The position numbers and the translations under genes were made by a program. The notes beneath the pieces were generated by a model. It was not told where the DNA came from, ran no database searches, and was given only the letters and a program-made list of their open reading frames with translations. A stretch of 64,000 nt of DNA from Saprospiraceae bacterium (GTDB taxonomy: Bacteria; Bacteroidota; Bacteroidia; Chitinophagales; Saprospiraceae), in NCBI GenBank assembly GCA_020628645.1, contig JAHDES010000008.1:74607-138606 (forward strand), written 5' to 3'. Below, piece by piece: positions 36,655-45,053 of the stretch (position 1 is the first letter of the stretch; each line of letters starts with the position of its first letter).

Positions 36655-36679
36655 GGTTTAAAAGTATAAGAAACCTTAT
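36651..36679. terminator. Bidirectional hairpin between convergent genes
   Basis: ATAAGGTTT (36651-36659) pairs with AAACCTTAT (36671-36679). The arms overlap the stop codons of both convergent genes. T-rich sequence is limited, so efficiency is uncertain. Confidence 0.45.
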
Positions 36680-37314
36680 TACAAAGTATCAAGGAGTTGG
36701 TTAATGTTGATCGTTTTACCTAATAAATCAAAATCTTTAGACCATTCGGTAAGTCGCCATTCGGAGGGATTTGCTTTTTCAGCAATAAGTACTTTTTGTG
36801 AATCCGAAAAAATCCAAACCACTTTTTCTACCCCAAAATTGATGAGTTGCTCTGTTTTTTCATTGTAATAACTGAAAGTATCTTTGATATCATTAGGATC
36901 GGCTTTAGTATCAATTTCAATAACTACTTTTGGAGGGATCTTTAGATATTTATTATCTGCCTTAGAAAGATCAAGTTGCTCTTTTCCATATATCGCGATA
37001 TCGGCAGCTCTCCAATTTCCTTTTGAAAATTGAAGACCTAATTCATTGGTGAGAATGTAGAAATCAGTTCCTAGTTTGGAGTGCAATAATAAAACGAGAT
37101 TGGTAATAATTAAAGATTGTAAAAAACTGCTTCCCATTAATTCTGTTTGTGGTTGTTTACCATCCAAATATGCCATGTATCCTTTGTAATGAATGGGTTT
37201 ACCATTTACCATCTCATAGATGTAATGTTCAGGTATGTGTAAAAGTTCTTGATTAGTATTTGGCATAACTACTTTTTTCAAAAGATTATAAGCAAGATAA
37301 AGTTTCTTATTCAT
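36679..37314 (-). CDS. Uma2-family (DUF820) putative nuclease
   Basis: The 211-residue protein belongs to the Uma2 family, which has a PD-(D/E)xK nuclease fold. Visible landmarks are the early KPIHYKGYMAYLDGK segment, WRAADIAIYGKEQ with the likely catalytic aspartate, and PPKVVIEIDTKADPND with the E-x-D/K-type pair. The family is abundant in cyanobacteria and scattered in Bacteroidota, and its substrate is unknown. An internal ATG at codon 17 is another possible start. The gene stands alone, with no transposase or toxin-antitoxin partner. Confidence 0.8.
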   Translation of the reverse strand: MNKKLYLAYNLLKKVVMPNTNQELLHIPEHYIYEMVNGKPIHYKGYMAYLDGKQPQTELMGSSFLQSLIITNLVLLLHSKLGTDFYILTNELGLQFSKGNWRAADIAIYGKEQLDLSKADNKYLKIPPKVVIEIDTKADPNDIKDTFSYYNEKTEQLINFGVEKVVWIFSDSQKVLIAEKANPSEWRLTEWSKDFDLLGKTININQLLDTL

Positions 37315-37406
37315 AATTGCTACACTTTAAAAGGTATAATTCAGTTAAAAAGTTTGATTTATCACCAAATTCATCTCCTTTTTTTCACTTGAGGCGTTTT
37401 CTTTGT

Positions 37407-37414
37407 TACTTTTG
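37407..37414 (+). promoter_or_regulatory. Probable -7 element for the alkaline phosphatase gene
   Basis: TACTTTTG matches the consensus and would start transcription near 37421, about 14 bases before the ATG. The nearest TTG upstream gives only a 15-base spacer, so the -33 part is doubtful. Confidence 0.4.
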
Positions 37415-37434
37415 TTTAGATCAAAACATGGACA

Positions 37435-38595
37435 ATGAAATACCTATCCTTTTTACTGTTATTTATCCTTCCTTACAGTTGTAATCAAAAAACGACTACG
37501 ATCAAAGATCGCCCTATCAATGAAGATGGCAGTCATACGACAGAGGATGTTCGTAATATGAATCGCTGGTCGATGCAAACGGGGAAAAAGCCCAAAAATA
37601 TCGTTTTGATGATTGGAGATGGTATGGGAATCACGCAGATAACAGCAGGGATGTATGCCAATAAAAATAAATTATACCTAGAGAAATTTCCAGTTATAGG
37701 TCTTCACAAATGTTATGCGAGCAATAAATTAGTAACGGATTCTGCTGCTGGTGCAACTGCATTTGCTTGTGGTGTCAAAACCTATAATGGCGCAATAGGC
37801 GTAAATCCAGATACAGTAGCTGTAAAAACGATTTTGGAAGAAGCGGAACAAAAAGGATTAGCAACAGGATTGATTGCTACTTCTACGATTGTACATGCGA
37901 CGCCTGCTTCTTTTATTGCCCATGTCAAACAACGAAAAATGTATGAAGACATCGCTGCGGATTTTTTAAAAACAGATATTGAACTCTTTATTGGTGGCGG
38001 TAAAAAATATTTCGATCGCCGAAAAGATGGGAAAAATTTATATAAAGCTTTACAATCAAAAGGCTATGCTGTATCGGATTATTTTCAATCTGATTTCACG
38101 AAATTGACTCCTTCTTACAATCAAAACTTCGTCTATTTCACCGCAGATGATGATCCACTTCCTGTTGCTCAGGGGCGTGATTATTTAGTGCCAGCCTCCG
38201 ATTTTGCAGTCGATTTTTTAGATCAAAAAGCAGGAGAGGATGGCTTCTTTTTAATGATAGAAGGTTCTCAGATAGATTGGGGCGGACATGCTAACAAATC
38301 AGATTACATCGTCAGCGAAATGATTGATTTTGATCGAGCGATTGGAGCAGTGCTTGATTTTGCGGAGCAAGATGGAGAAACGCTCGTTATCGTTACAGCA
38401 GATCACGAAACAGGAGGCTTTGCGATTCAACCTGGTTCCACTATGGATAGTTTGGTAACGGCTTTTACCTCTGATTATCATACGGCGGATCTAATTCCTG
38501 TATTTGCGTATGGCCCTGGTGCGGAATTGTTTGGTGGTATTTATGAGAATACAGCCATTTACAATAAAATGCGAGCTGCTTATGGGTGGGAGTAG
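37435..38595 (+). CDS. Alkaline phosphatase lipoprotein
   Basis: The protein hydrolyses phosphate monoesters outside the inner membrane. The 386 residues start with a lipoprotein signal (lipid on C16, LPYSC). The zinc/magnesium motif is D62 in MIGDGMG, the phosphorylated serine is S103 in TDSAAGATAF, and later ligands are visible in HATPASFIAHV, IEGSQIDWGGHAN and VTADHETGG. This is the PhoA-type superfamily. The length is somewhat shorter than E. coli PhoA, as in related Bacteroidota enzymes. It is divergent from the Uma2 gene. I see no Pho-box, but I would not recognise one in this phylum. Confidence 0.93.
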   Translation: MKYLSFLLLFILPYSCNQKTTTIKDRPINEDGSHTTEDVRNMNRWSMQTGKKPKNIVLMIGDGMGITQITAGMYANKNKLYLEKFPVIGLHKCYASNKLVTDSAAGATAFACGVKTYNGAIGVNPDTVAVKTILEEAEQKGLATGLIATSTIVHATPASFIAHVKQRKMYEDIAADFLKTDIELFIGGGKKYFDRRKDGKNLYKALQSKGYAVSDYFQSDFTKLTPSYNQNFVYFTADDDPLPVAQGRDYLVPASDFAVDFLDQKAGEDGFFLMIEGSQIDWGGHANKSDYIVSEMIDFDRAIGAVLDFAEQDGETLVIVTADHETGGFAIQPGSTMDSLVTAFTSDYHTADLIPVFAYGPGAELFGGIYENTAIYNKMRAAYGWE

Positions 38596-38681
38596 AAGTA
38601 AAGCTTTTCGCAAAACAGACTTTTGCATTCACTCGAACGAAGGTACAACCTTCGCTCAACAAAGGACAATAAATTGTTAGG

Positions 38682-39182
38682 TTATTCTTTATTATTTAGG
38701 ATTAGTAATTCTGCTGGTTTTTTGTCTCCAAAATCTCTAATGATAATCAATAAATGTTCTTCTATAGAAATTTTTATTTGAGCAATATATTGCTCTTTTT
38801 CAAAGAATCGACTTACTTCTATTTCATTAATTACTTTATCATTCAATCCTAACTCTTCAACTAAGTCTCTCACAAAATATTCATCATATTCTTCGAAATC
38901 GTCTTTAATAATCTTTGTCTTTTCAATTTCATTATACTCATCCCAATGTGTCAGCCATGCATCAATAAAGAAACGATACCATTTTTTTTCATTTGTATTT
39001 AACCAAAAGATCAATGGTTCTATAAGCTTATCCTTTTTTGATAGAAGAACAGAGAAAAACTTAATTTTTTTATTTGTGGGTTCTTCAATAAAATCTAAGA
39101 AGTTTTTAGATGAAAAATCATCGGTTTCAAAATTTAAAGGTTTCTCTGATTTACTTGATTTTTTTTCTTTATTGCTAGGCAT
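38682..39182 (-). CDS. Hypothetical protein
   Basis: I do not recognise this 166-residue protein. It has a polar, lysine- and serine-rich start (SNKEKKSSKSEK) and no signal peptide. The body is acidic and helical, with aromatic clusters (PLIFWLNTNEKKWYRFFIDAW) in the middle, and it ends with alternating strands (YIAQIKISIEEHLLIIIRDFG). It may be a cytoplasmic immunity-like or regulatory protein, but nothing supports a specific call. It lies between alkaline phosphatase (convergent) and ligA (upstream on the same strand, 56 bases away). Confidence 0.6.
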   Translation of the reverse strand: MPSNKEKKSSKSEKPLNFETDDFSSKNFLDFIEEPTNKKIKFFSVLLSKKDKLIEPLIFWLNTNEKKWYRFFIDAWLTHWDEYNEIEKTKIIKDDFEEYDEYFVRDLVEELGLNDKVINEIEVSRFFEKEQYIAQIKISIEEHLLIIIRDFGDKKPAELLILNNKE

Positions 39183-39238
39183 GTTAAAAAGACTTAATGA
39201 TGGTAGAGATGAATTTACCCCTACACCACTTCATTATA

Positions 39239-41365
39239 TTAATTCTTTCCAATCAAGACTAAAAAATCTTCTTCACTCATAATTTCTACAGTACCAATTG
39301 CCTGAGCTTTTTTGAGTTTAGAACCTGCTTTTTCACCTGCCACTAAAATATTGAGATTGGAACTAACTGCACTGATATTTTTTGCACCTGCTGCTGTGGC
39401 GAGTTCTTGCGCTTCTTTACGCCCCATTTGTAGTAGTTTACCTGTAAATAAAATGGTCTTACCGACTAAGGGTGCATCAGCTGCTACTACTACAGGTTTA
39501 TCTTCTTCTGTTTGATGAAGATTGACCCCATTGGCTTCGAGTTGAAGAAGAAGTTGGATATTTTGTTCATCTTGAAAAAAGGCAATCACATTTTCAGCGA
39601 CGACGGGCCCTATATCTTTAATTTCAGTAAATTGTTCTATGGTCCAATTTTTTAAATCTAGGACATGATTGATTTCTTGAGCAATCAATTTGGATGCTTT
39701 TTTCCCTAAATGATGAACACTCAGACTATGTAATAAACGATGAATAGGATTTTGCTTCGCTTTATCAACGGCTATTTGTAATTTTTCTGCCGAGCGTGTA
39801 CCAAATCCTTCTAAATTGGCAATTGCTTCATAATCCAAAGCATAAATATCAGCCAAGGATTTTAACCAACCCATTTCATAAAAGCGTTCGACATAGGATT
39901 TTCCAAAGCCATCAATATCCATAGCATCTTTGGAAACATGAAAAATCATACGCTGTACCACCTGCGCCTCACATTGGAAGTTGGGGCAACGCCAAGCCGC
40001 TTCTTTTTCAGCACGAATAAGCGATGTATTGCAGGAGGGACAGTTTCTTGGAAAATCAATCACTTGTTCACTTCCATCACGTAATTCTTCCATTGATTTT
40101 ACAATATAGGGAATGACATCTCCTGCGCGTTCCACTAAGACCGTATCTCCAATTCGAATATCTTTGCTCGTAATAAAATCTTCATTATGTAGGGAAATCG
40201 AAGAAACCGTAACCCCTGCCAATTGTACGGGTTCAATTTTTGCCACAGGCGTAACTGAACCAATTTTACCAATTTGATAGTCTACATTTAACAAAGTAGA
40301 CGTAGCTTGTTTGGCTTTAAATTTAAAAGCGATGGCCCAGCGGGGATGGTGACTGGTGTATCCACATTTTTCTTGAAGTGCAATAGAATTGACCTTTACA
40401 ACCATGCCATCTATTTCATAATCGTAGCCTTCTCTTTTTTCTTCCCATTTTTCACAAAACGCTGCAACTTCCTGAATGTTTTTACATAGTTTTCGTTCGA
40501 TCGTAGGCACTTTAAATCCCAATTCTGCCAATACATCAATTCCTTGATTATGGGTAGGAAATTGATCCAATACATTTTCTTCGGCTGTATTCACCGCATA
40601 ACCCAATTGATAGACAAAAGCTTCCAAACCCCGCTTTGCCGTTTCATTAGGATCTTTCATACGCAAACCTCCTGTAGCAGCATTACGTGGATTAGCGAAT
40701 AGACTTTTTCCTTCGGCTTGACGTTTGGCATTGATTTTATCAAAGTTATCTTTTCGAATGAGGGCTTCACCTCGCAATTCTACTTTTTGGATACCATATT
40801 TTGAGAAATTGGCTTGTAAAGGAATGGAGCGCATGGCTTTGGCATTGGGCGTCATTTCTTCCCCTTTTTGACCATTTCCGCGAGTGGCCGCACGAACTAA
40901 CAGGTCATTTTCATAAACTAAGGCGATGCTACCTCCATCAAATTTAGGTTCTACCACATACTCTATATCTCCTTCTTCTCCTGTTAATTTTTTGATACGT
41001 TCATCAAAATCATTTAAATCTTCAGCATTATAAGAATTGTCTAAAGACAACATGGGAATGAGGTGTTCTACAGAAGCAAATTCATTTGTCAGGTCATTAG
41101 AAACACGTTGGGTAGGAGAGGAAGGCGTTTTCAAATCTGGGAACGCCGCTTCAATGGCTTCTAGTTTTTTAAATAAACTATCATATTCAAAATCGCTAAT
41201 GACGGGACTATTTTTGACATAATATTTCCATTCATGATAGTTGATAACTTCATGTAGTTGAATACTTATTTGCTGGCTTGCCGCTTTATCTTGTGGAGAG
41301 AAATCCGATTGAAGAAGAGTTTTCGATAGCTCAAAAAAATGACGTTCTTGTTGAGGTGAATACAT
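39239..41365 (-). CDS. ligA: NAD-dependent DNA ligase
   Basis: The enzyme seals nicks during replication and repair with NAD as cofactor. The 708 residues contain all domains in order: Ia with the Y-D-Y substrate region (YHEWKYYVKNSPVISDFEYD), the nucleotidyltransferase domain with adenylated K141 (EPKFDGGS), the OB fold, the four-cysteine zinc finger (CPSCNTS...CPNFQC), helix-hairpin-helix repeats and a C-terminal BRCT domain (LVGKTILFTGKL). It is about 30-40 residues longer than average because of an N-terminal extension. It is alone and divergent from the surface-protein cluster. Confidence 0.96.
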   Translation of the reverse strand: MYSPQQERHFFELSKTLLQSDFSPQDKAASQQISIQLHEVINYHEWKYYVKNSPVISDFEYDSLFKKLEAIEAAFPDLKTPSSPTQRVSNDLTNEFASVEHLIPMLSLDNSYNAEDLNDFDERIKKLTGEEGDIEYVVEPKFDGGSIALVYENDLLVRAATRGNGQKGEEMTPNAKAMRSIPLQANFSKYGIQKVELRGEALIRKDNFDKINAKRQAEGKSLFANPRNAATGGLRMKDPNETAKRGLEAFVYQLGYAVNTAEENVLDQFPTHNQGIDVLAELGFKVPTIERKLCKNIQEVAAFCEKWEEKREGYDYEIDGMVVKVNSIALQEKCGYTSHHPRWAIAFKFKAKQATSTLLNVDYQIGKIGSVTPVAKIEPVQLAGVTVSSISLHNEDFITSKDIRIGDTVLVERAGDVIPYIVKSMEELRDGSEQVIDFPRNCPSCNTSLIRAEKEAAWRCPNFQCEAQVVQRMIFHVSKDAMDIDGFGKSYVERFYEMGWLKSLADIYALDYEAIANLEGFGTRSAEKLQIAVDKAKQNPIHRLLHSLSVHHLGKKASKLIAQEINHVLDLKNWTIEQFTEIKDIGPVVAENVIAFFQDEQNIQLLLQLEANGVNLHQTEEDKPVVVAADAPLVGKTILFTGKLLQMGRKEAQELATAAGAKNISAVSSNLNILVAGEKAGSKLKKAQAIGTVEIMSEEDFLVLIGKN

Positions 41366-41784
41366 TTAAGTTGGTTTTAATAAACGGTGAAACTATGTCA
41401 TACAAATTTAACAAAAATTAACTTCTATACGTTCAAAAAAGCGATCTTGTTCACCATTCTATAAAATAGATTTTAGAAGAAAAATTGAATATTTTTTTGT
41501 TCCTTGATAGATATATTTTATTTTAGTGAACACTTCTGCAAACACCTCTTTTTATTATACTATAAAATGTATGATAATGCACAGAGGAATACTTAATGAG
41601 AGAAATAAGTATTGTCTACCCAGAAAAGGCAAATTCCTAGTAGTAAGAGTCAAATTAATTATTTACATCTGTTCATACATCAAGTAAATTGTTGTATAAA
41701 TTGAACTTGTATTTATAGTTGGGCATTATGCTCATATTAGGAAACACAAAAAATACTCAATCAAATCACACTAAAAGAAAAAGT
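41366..41784. other. Divergent gap between ligA and the DUF1800 gene
   Basis: The region is AT-rich. On the minus strand TAAATTTG (41410-41403) could be the ligA -7 element, but the nearest TTG lies 23 bases away. GTTCAC near 41450 and GTGAAC near 41530 are distant complementary words. I see no gene, no convincing promoter for the plus-strand cluster and no mobile-element end. Confidence 0.45.
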
Positions 41785-43593
41785 ATGCAATTACTTGGAC
41801 ACCTATCTTTTATATTCAGTCTATTAATGATATGTTGGCAACTCCATGCACAAGAGCCAGTTACTTTAGGAGGAGGGAGTAATTTTGCTAATATTACGAT
41901 CACCACAAGTGATGGAAATTCAACGACTACTTCGGGTAATAATACAGTCAATGGGACAGGCCTACAGCCCAACTATAATTCAGCTTCACGTTTTTTGACA
42001 CAAGCCACTCTAGGGGTGGATTATGAAACCATAACGGCATTATCAGGGACAAGTTATAGCGATTGGATTGATGCACAACTAGCAATGCCTGTTTCTTTTA
42101 AATTATTAGATGAAATAGATGCACTTCATCAAATGGCATTGGACTCTATGAGTTTTTATGGTACGGATCCATTGGATTTTGAGTTGGGAGATAAACATTT
42201 TTATTTTGCTTGGACGAAGTATGCTATTGAAGCTCCTGATATTTTGAGAAGTCGAGTGGCATTAGCATTGAGTGAAATTTTTATTATCTCAGAAGATCCA
42301 GACCTTGATGATTATCCTCGATTATTGTGTGACTACTACGATATGTTGCTCAAAAATGCCTTTGGAAATTATCGTACACTGATAGAAGATGTTACTTATC
42401 ATCCAGGGATGGGAGTATATCTTACACACTTAAATAATCCTAAAACGGATTTAGCAAACAATATCTTCCCCGATGAAAATTATGCACGAGAAATCATGCA
42501 ACTATTTTCTATTGGCTTATTTGAAATGAACTTAGACGGAAGCCCTATTCTTGATACTCAAGGAAAAGAAATTGAAACTTATGACGACTATACCATTACC
42601 GAATTATCAAAAGTATTTACAGGTTTAAGTTGGGGAGATGCTCCATTTTTTGATATTAATAATCCTATTTCGGAAGATAGTTGGACACAGCCTATGATAA
42701 TGTTTGATGATGAACATGAGTCAGGTACCAAAACCTTACTCAATGGATTCGTTGTGCCAGATCGAGATCCTGTAGATGGAAATGCAGATATTTCGGATGC
42801 CTTAGATAATATTTTTAATCATTCCAATGTGGGACCTTTTTTAGCATTACGCTTAATTCAACGCTTGGTCAAATCCAATCCTTCTCCCGATTATATTGCT
42901 CGTATAGCAAGTGTATTTAATGATAATGGTATGGGAGTGCGTGGAGATTTAGGAGCTATGGTAAAAGCAATTTTATTGGATCAAGAAGCTAGAGATTGTA
43001 ATGCTGTAGATGATCCATACGCAGGAATGCTTCGGGAACCCATGATTCGCCATACCCAGCTTTGTAGAGCCTTCAATGTCTATGTAGAAAATGGGTCAGG
43101 AATTTATAGAGATGACAAAGATCGAATGAAAGAATATTTAGAACAACGACCATTATCACCACCTTCTGTTTTCAATTTTTTCTTACCTGATTATACGCCT
43201 ATTGGTGATGTGCAGCAGGCAGGTTTAGTTGCACCAGAATTTCAAATTACGGATTCACGTACAGTTATTACCTATGGCACAGAATTGAATCGATGGCTTG
43301 ATGATGACGATGACTTATTTGAGTATAATTCATTATTCACCGATGAAGTATATGATACCTCAAAAGAAGCCTATTTGAATTTGACGGATGAATTGGCAAT
43401 GGCAAATAATAATGATGTTCAAAATATGATTGAACGACTCAATCTTATTTTAGCGGCTGGGCAATTGAGTGATGAAACTCGTGCAACCATAACAGATATT
43501 ATCCTACAAGTGCCCGAAAATCAACCCCAGGCGCGTGTTCGAATGGCGATCTTTTTGATCATGTATTCGCCAGATTATCTTATTTTCAAATAA
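41785..43593 (+). CDS. DUF1800-family exported protein
   Basis: The protein of 602 residues starts with a signal peptide (MQLLGHLSFIFSLLMICWQLHAQ). It then has a Thr/Ser/Asn-rich linker and the DUF1800 domain: SASRFLTQATLG at the start, DWIDAQLAMP, then NYAREIMQLFSIGLFEMN and VFTGLSW, and FLALRLIQRLVKSNPSPDYI. The family is widespread in bacteria, almost always encoded just before a DUF1501 protein as here, and has no established function. The frame is open to 41719, but the ATG at 41785 gives a standard signal peptide. It leads the surface cluster; the next gene starts 24 bases downstream. Confidence 0.88.
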   Translation: MQLLGHLSFIFSLLMICWQLHAQEPVTLGGGSNFANITITTSDGNSTTTSGNNTVNGTGLQPNYNSASRFLTQATLGVDYETITALSGTSYSDWIDAQLAMPVSFKLLDEIDALHQMALDSMSFYGTDPLDFELGDKHFYFAWTKYAIEAPDILRSRVALALSEIFIISEDPDLDDYPRLLCDYYDMLLKNAFGNYRTLIEDVTYHPGMGVYLTHLNNPKTDLANNIFPDENYAREIMQLFSIGLFEMNLDGSPILDTQGKEIETYDDYTITELSKVFTGLSWGDAPFFDINNPISEDSWTQPMIMFDDEHESGTKTLLNGFVVPDRDPVDGNADISDALDNIFNHSNVGPFLALRLIQRLVKSNPSPDYIARIASVFNDNGMGVRGDLGAMVKAILLDQEARDCNAVDDPYAGMLREPMIRHTQLCRAFNVYVENGSGIYRDDKDRMKEYLEQRPLSPPSVFNFFLPDYTPIGDVQQAGLVAPEFQITDSRTVITYGTELNRWLDDDDDLFEYNSLFTDEVYDTSKEAYLNLTDELAMANNNDVQNMIERLNLILAAGQLSDETRATITDIILQVPENQPQARVRMAIFLIMYSPDYLIFK

Positions 43594-43617
43594 CCCAATT
43601 TACAATAAAATAAACAG

Positions 43618-45030
43618 ATGAATTTTAATCCATATTCAAGACGACGATTCCTGAAACATAGTGCTTGTGCTGCGATGGGTACAACAACTATTTTAAATAC
43701 TTTATTAGACTTGTGTAAAACCAAAGCCGTTGGTTCTTCAGGAATGACTACTGGCTACAAAGCACTCGTTTGTATTCTTTTTGATGGAGGAAATGACTCG
43801 TACAATATGTTAATGCCTAGAGGGAGTGAATATTCAGAGTATGCTGCTGTGCGTACTAATTTGGCAATTCCTCAAGCAGATATACTTCCTTTAAATCCGA
43901 TTACTCCCATCCCCAGAGATTTAGGGATTCATCCTAATATGGGAGCAGTTAAAACCTTATTTGATAATGGGAAGCTATCTTTTATCTCCAATATTGGAAC
44001 CTTAGTAGAACCTATTTTGGATGTAACAGAATATAATAGTGGTACAGTTACGAGACCACAAAAATTATATTCTCATTCTGACCAAAAACAACAATGGCAA
44101 ACCTCCATTGCACAAGAACGGACGAGTCTAGGTTGGGGAGGACGAACTGCTGAGTTGTTAAGCAGTATGAATTCAAATCAAAATATTTCCCTTAATATTT
44201 CCTTAGAGGGGAAAAATATTTTTCAAGCAAGCAATTCTATTTTAGAGTATACCATTTCAAATGAAGGAAATGGCGCCTTACTCATTGATCCTATTTCAGG
44301 TTATAATAACCAAGGTTTTTTAAATACAATAAGAAACACAGGAGTTGATAATATAGCAAGTCAAAATTATTTGAATGTACTCGAAAAAACAATAGCAAAT
44401 TTAACAGGATCGTCTATTGAGGCTAGTGAAATTTTTAGCGCTGCTATCGCTGCGGTTCCTCCTTTTACATCAACGTTTTCTGATATTGATCTTTCAGAAG
44501 ATTTACACATGGTTGCAAAAACAATTGCTGCGCGGAATACTTTAGGGATGAGTCGTCAAATCTTTTTTGTTAAAACTGGCGGATTTGATACACATACTAG
44601 TAAACTAACGCATGATAACTTAATGTTGACCGTTAGTACAGCAATGAGTGAATTTTATGCTGCCTTAGAAGAGATAGGCATACAAGATGATGTCGTTACC
44701 TTTACGATTTCAGATTTTGCCCGTACAACTACTTCTAATGGGAATGGTTCAGATCATGCTTGGGGAGGTCATCAAATGGTAATGGGTGGAGCTATAAATG
44801 GCCAAGAAATCTATGGGGCATATCCTAGTTTAGATTTAGATCAAGCTGCCAATCCATTAAATGTATCTGATCGTGGACGACTTATTCCAACGACTTCCTG
44901 TGATGAATATTTTGCAGAATTGATTTCATGGTTTGGCGTATCAGATGGCGATATTCCTTATGTTTTACCCAATATTGGGAATTTTTATTCTACTAGTTCT
45001 ACCACTCCACCTATTGGTTTCCTATTATAA
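43618..45030 (+). CDS. DUF1501-family protein with Tat signal
   Basis: The 470 residues begin with a twin-arginine signal (SRRRFLKHSACAAMG), so this protein is probably exported folded, unlike its DUF1800 partner. The domain resembles the alkaline-phosphatase/sulfatase superfamily: LVCILFDGGNDSYNMLMP near the start, YSHSDQKQQWQT, the FFVKTGGFDTHTS segment and SDFARTTTSNGNGSDHAWGGHQMVMGG read in pieces. The aspartate and histidine positions suggest a metal site. The function is not established. It is translated in the same operon as the DUF1800 gene and the PA14 protein that follows 23 bases later. Confidence 0.88.
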   Translation: MNFNPYSRRRFLKHSACAAMGTTTILNTLLDLCKTKAVGSSGMTTGYKALVCILFDGGNDSYNMLMPRGSEYSEYAAVRTNLAIPQADILPLNPITPIPRDLGIHPNMGAVKTLFDNGKLSFISNIGTLVEPILDVTEYNSGTVTRPQKLYSHSDQKQQWQTSIAQERTSLGWGGRTAELLSSMNSNQNISLNISLEGKNIFQASNSILEYTISNEGNGALLIDPISGYNNQGFLNTIRNTGVDNIASQNYLNVLEKTIANLTGSSIEASEIFSAAIAAVPPFTSTFSDIDLSEDLHMVAKTIAARNTLGMSRQIFFVKTGGFDTHTSKLTHDNLMLTVSTAMSEFYAALEEIGIQDDVVTFTISDFARTTTSNGNGSDHAWGGHQMVMGGAINGQEIYGAYPSLDLDQAANPLNVSDRGRLIPTTSCDEYFAELISWFGVSDGDIPYVLPNIGNFYSTSSTTPPIGFLL

Positions 45031-45053
45031 AACCCAAAACGAATACACCACAT

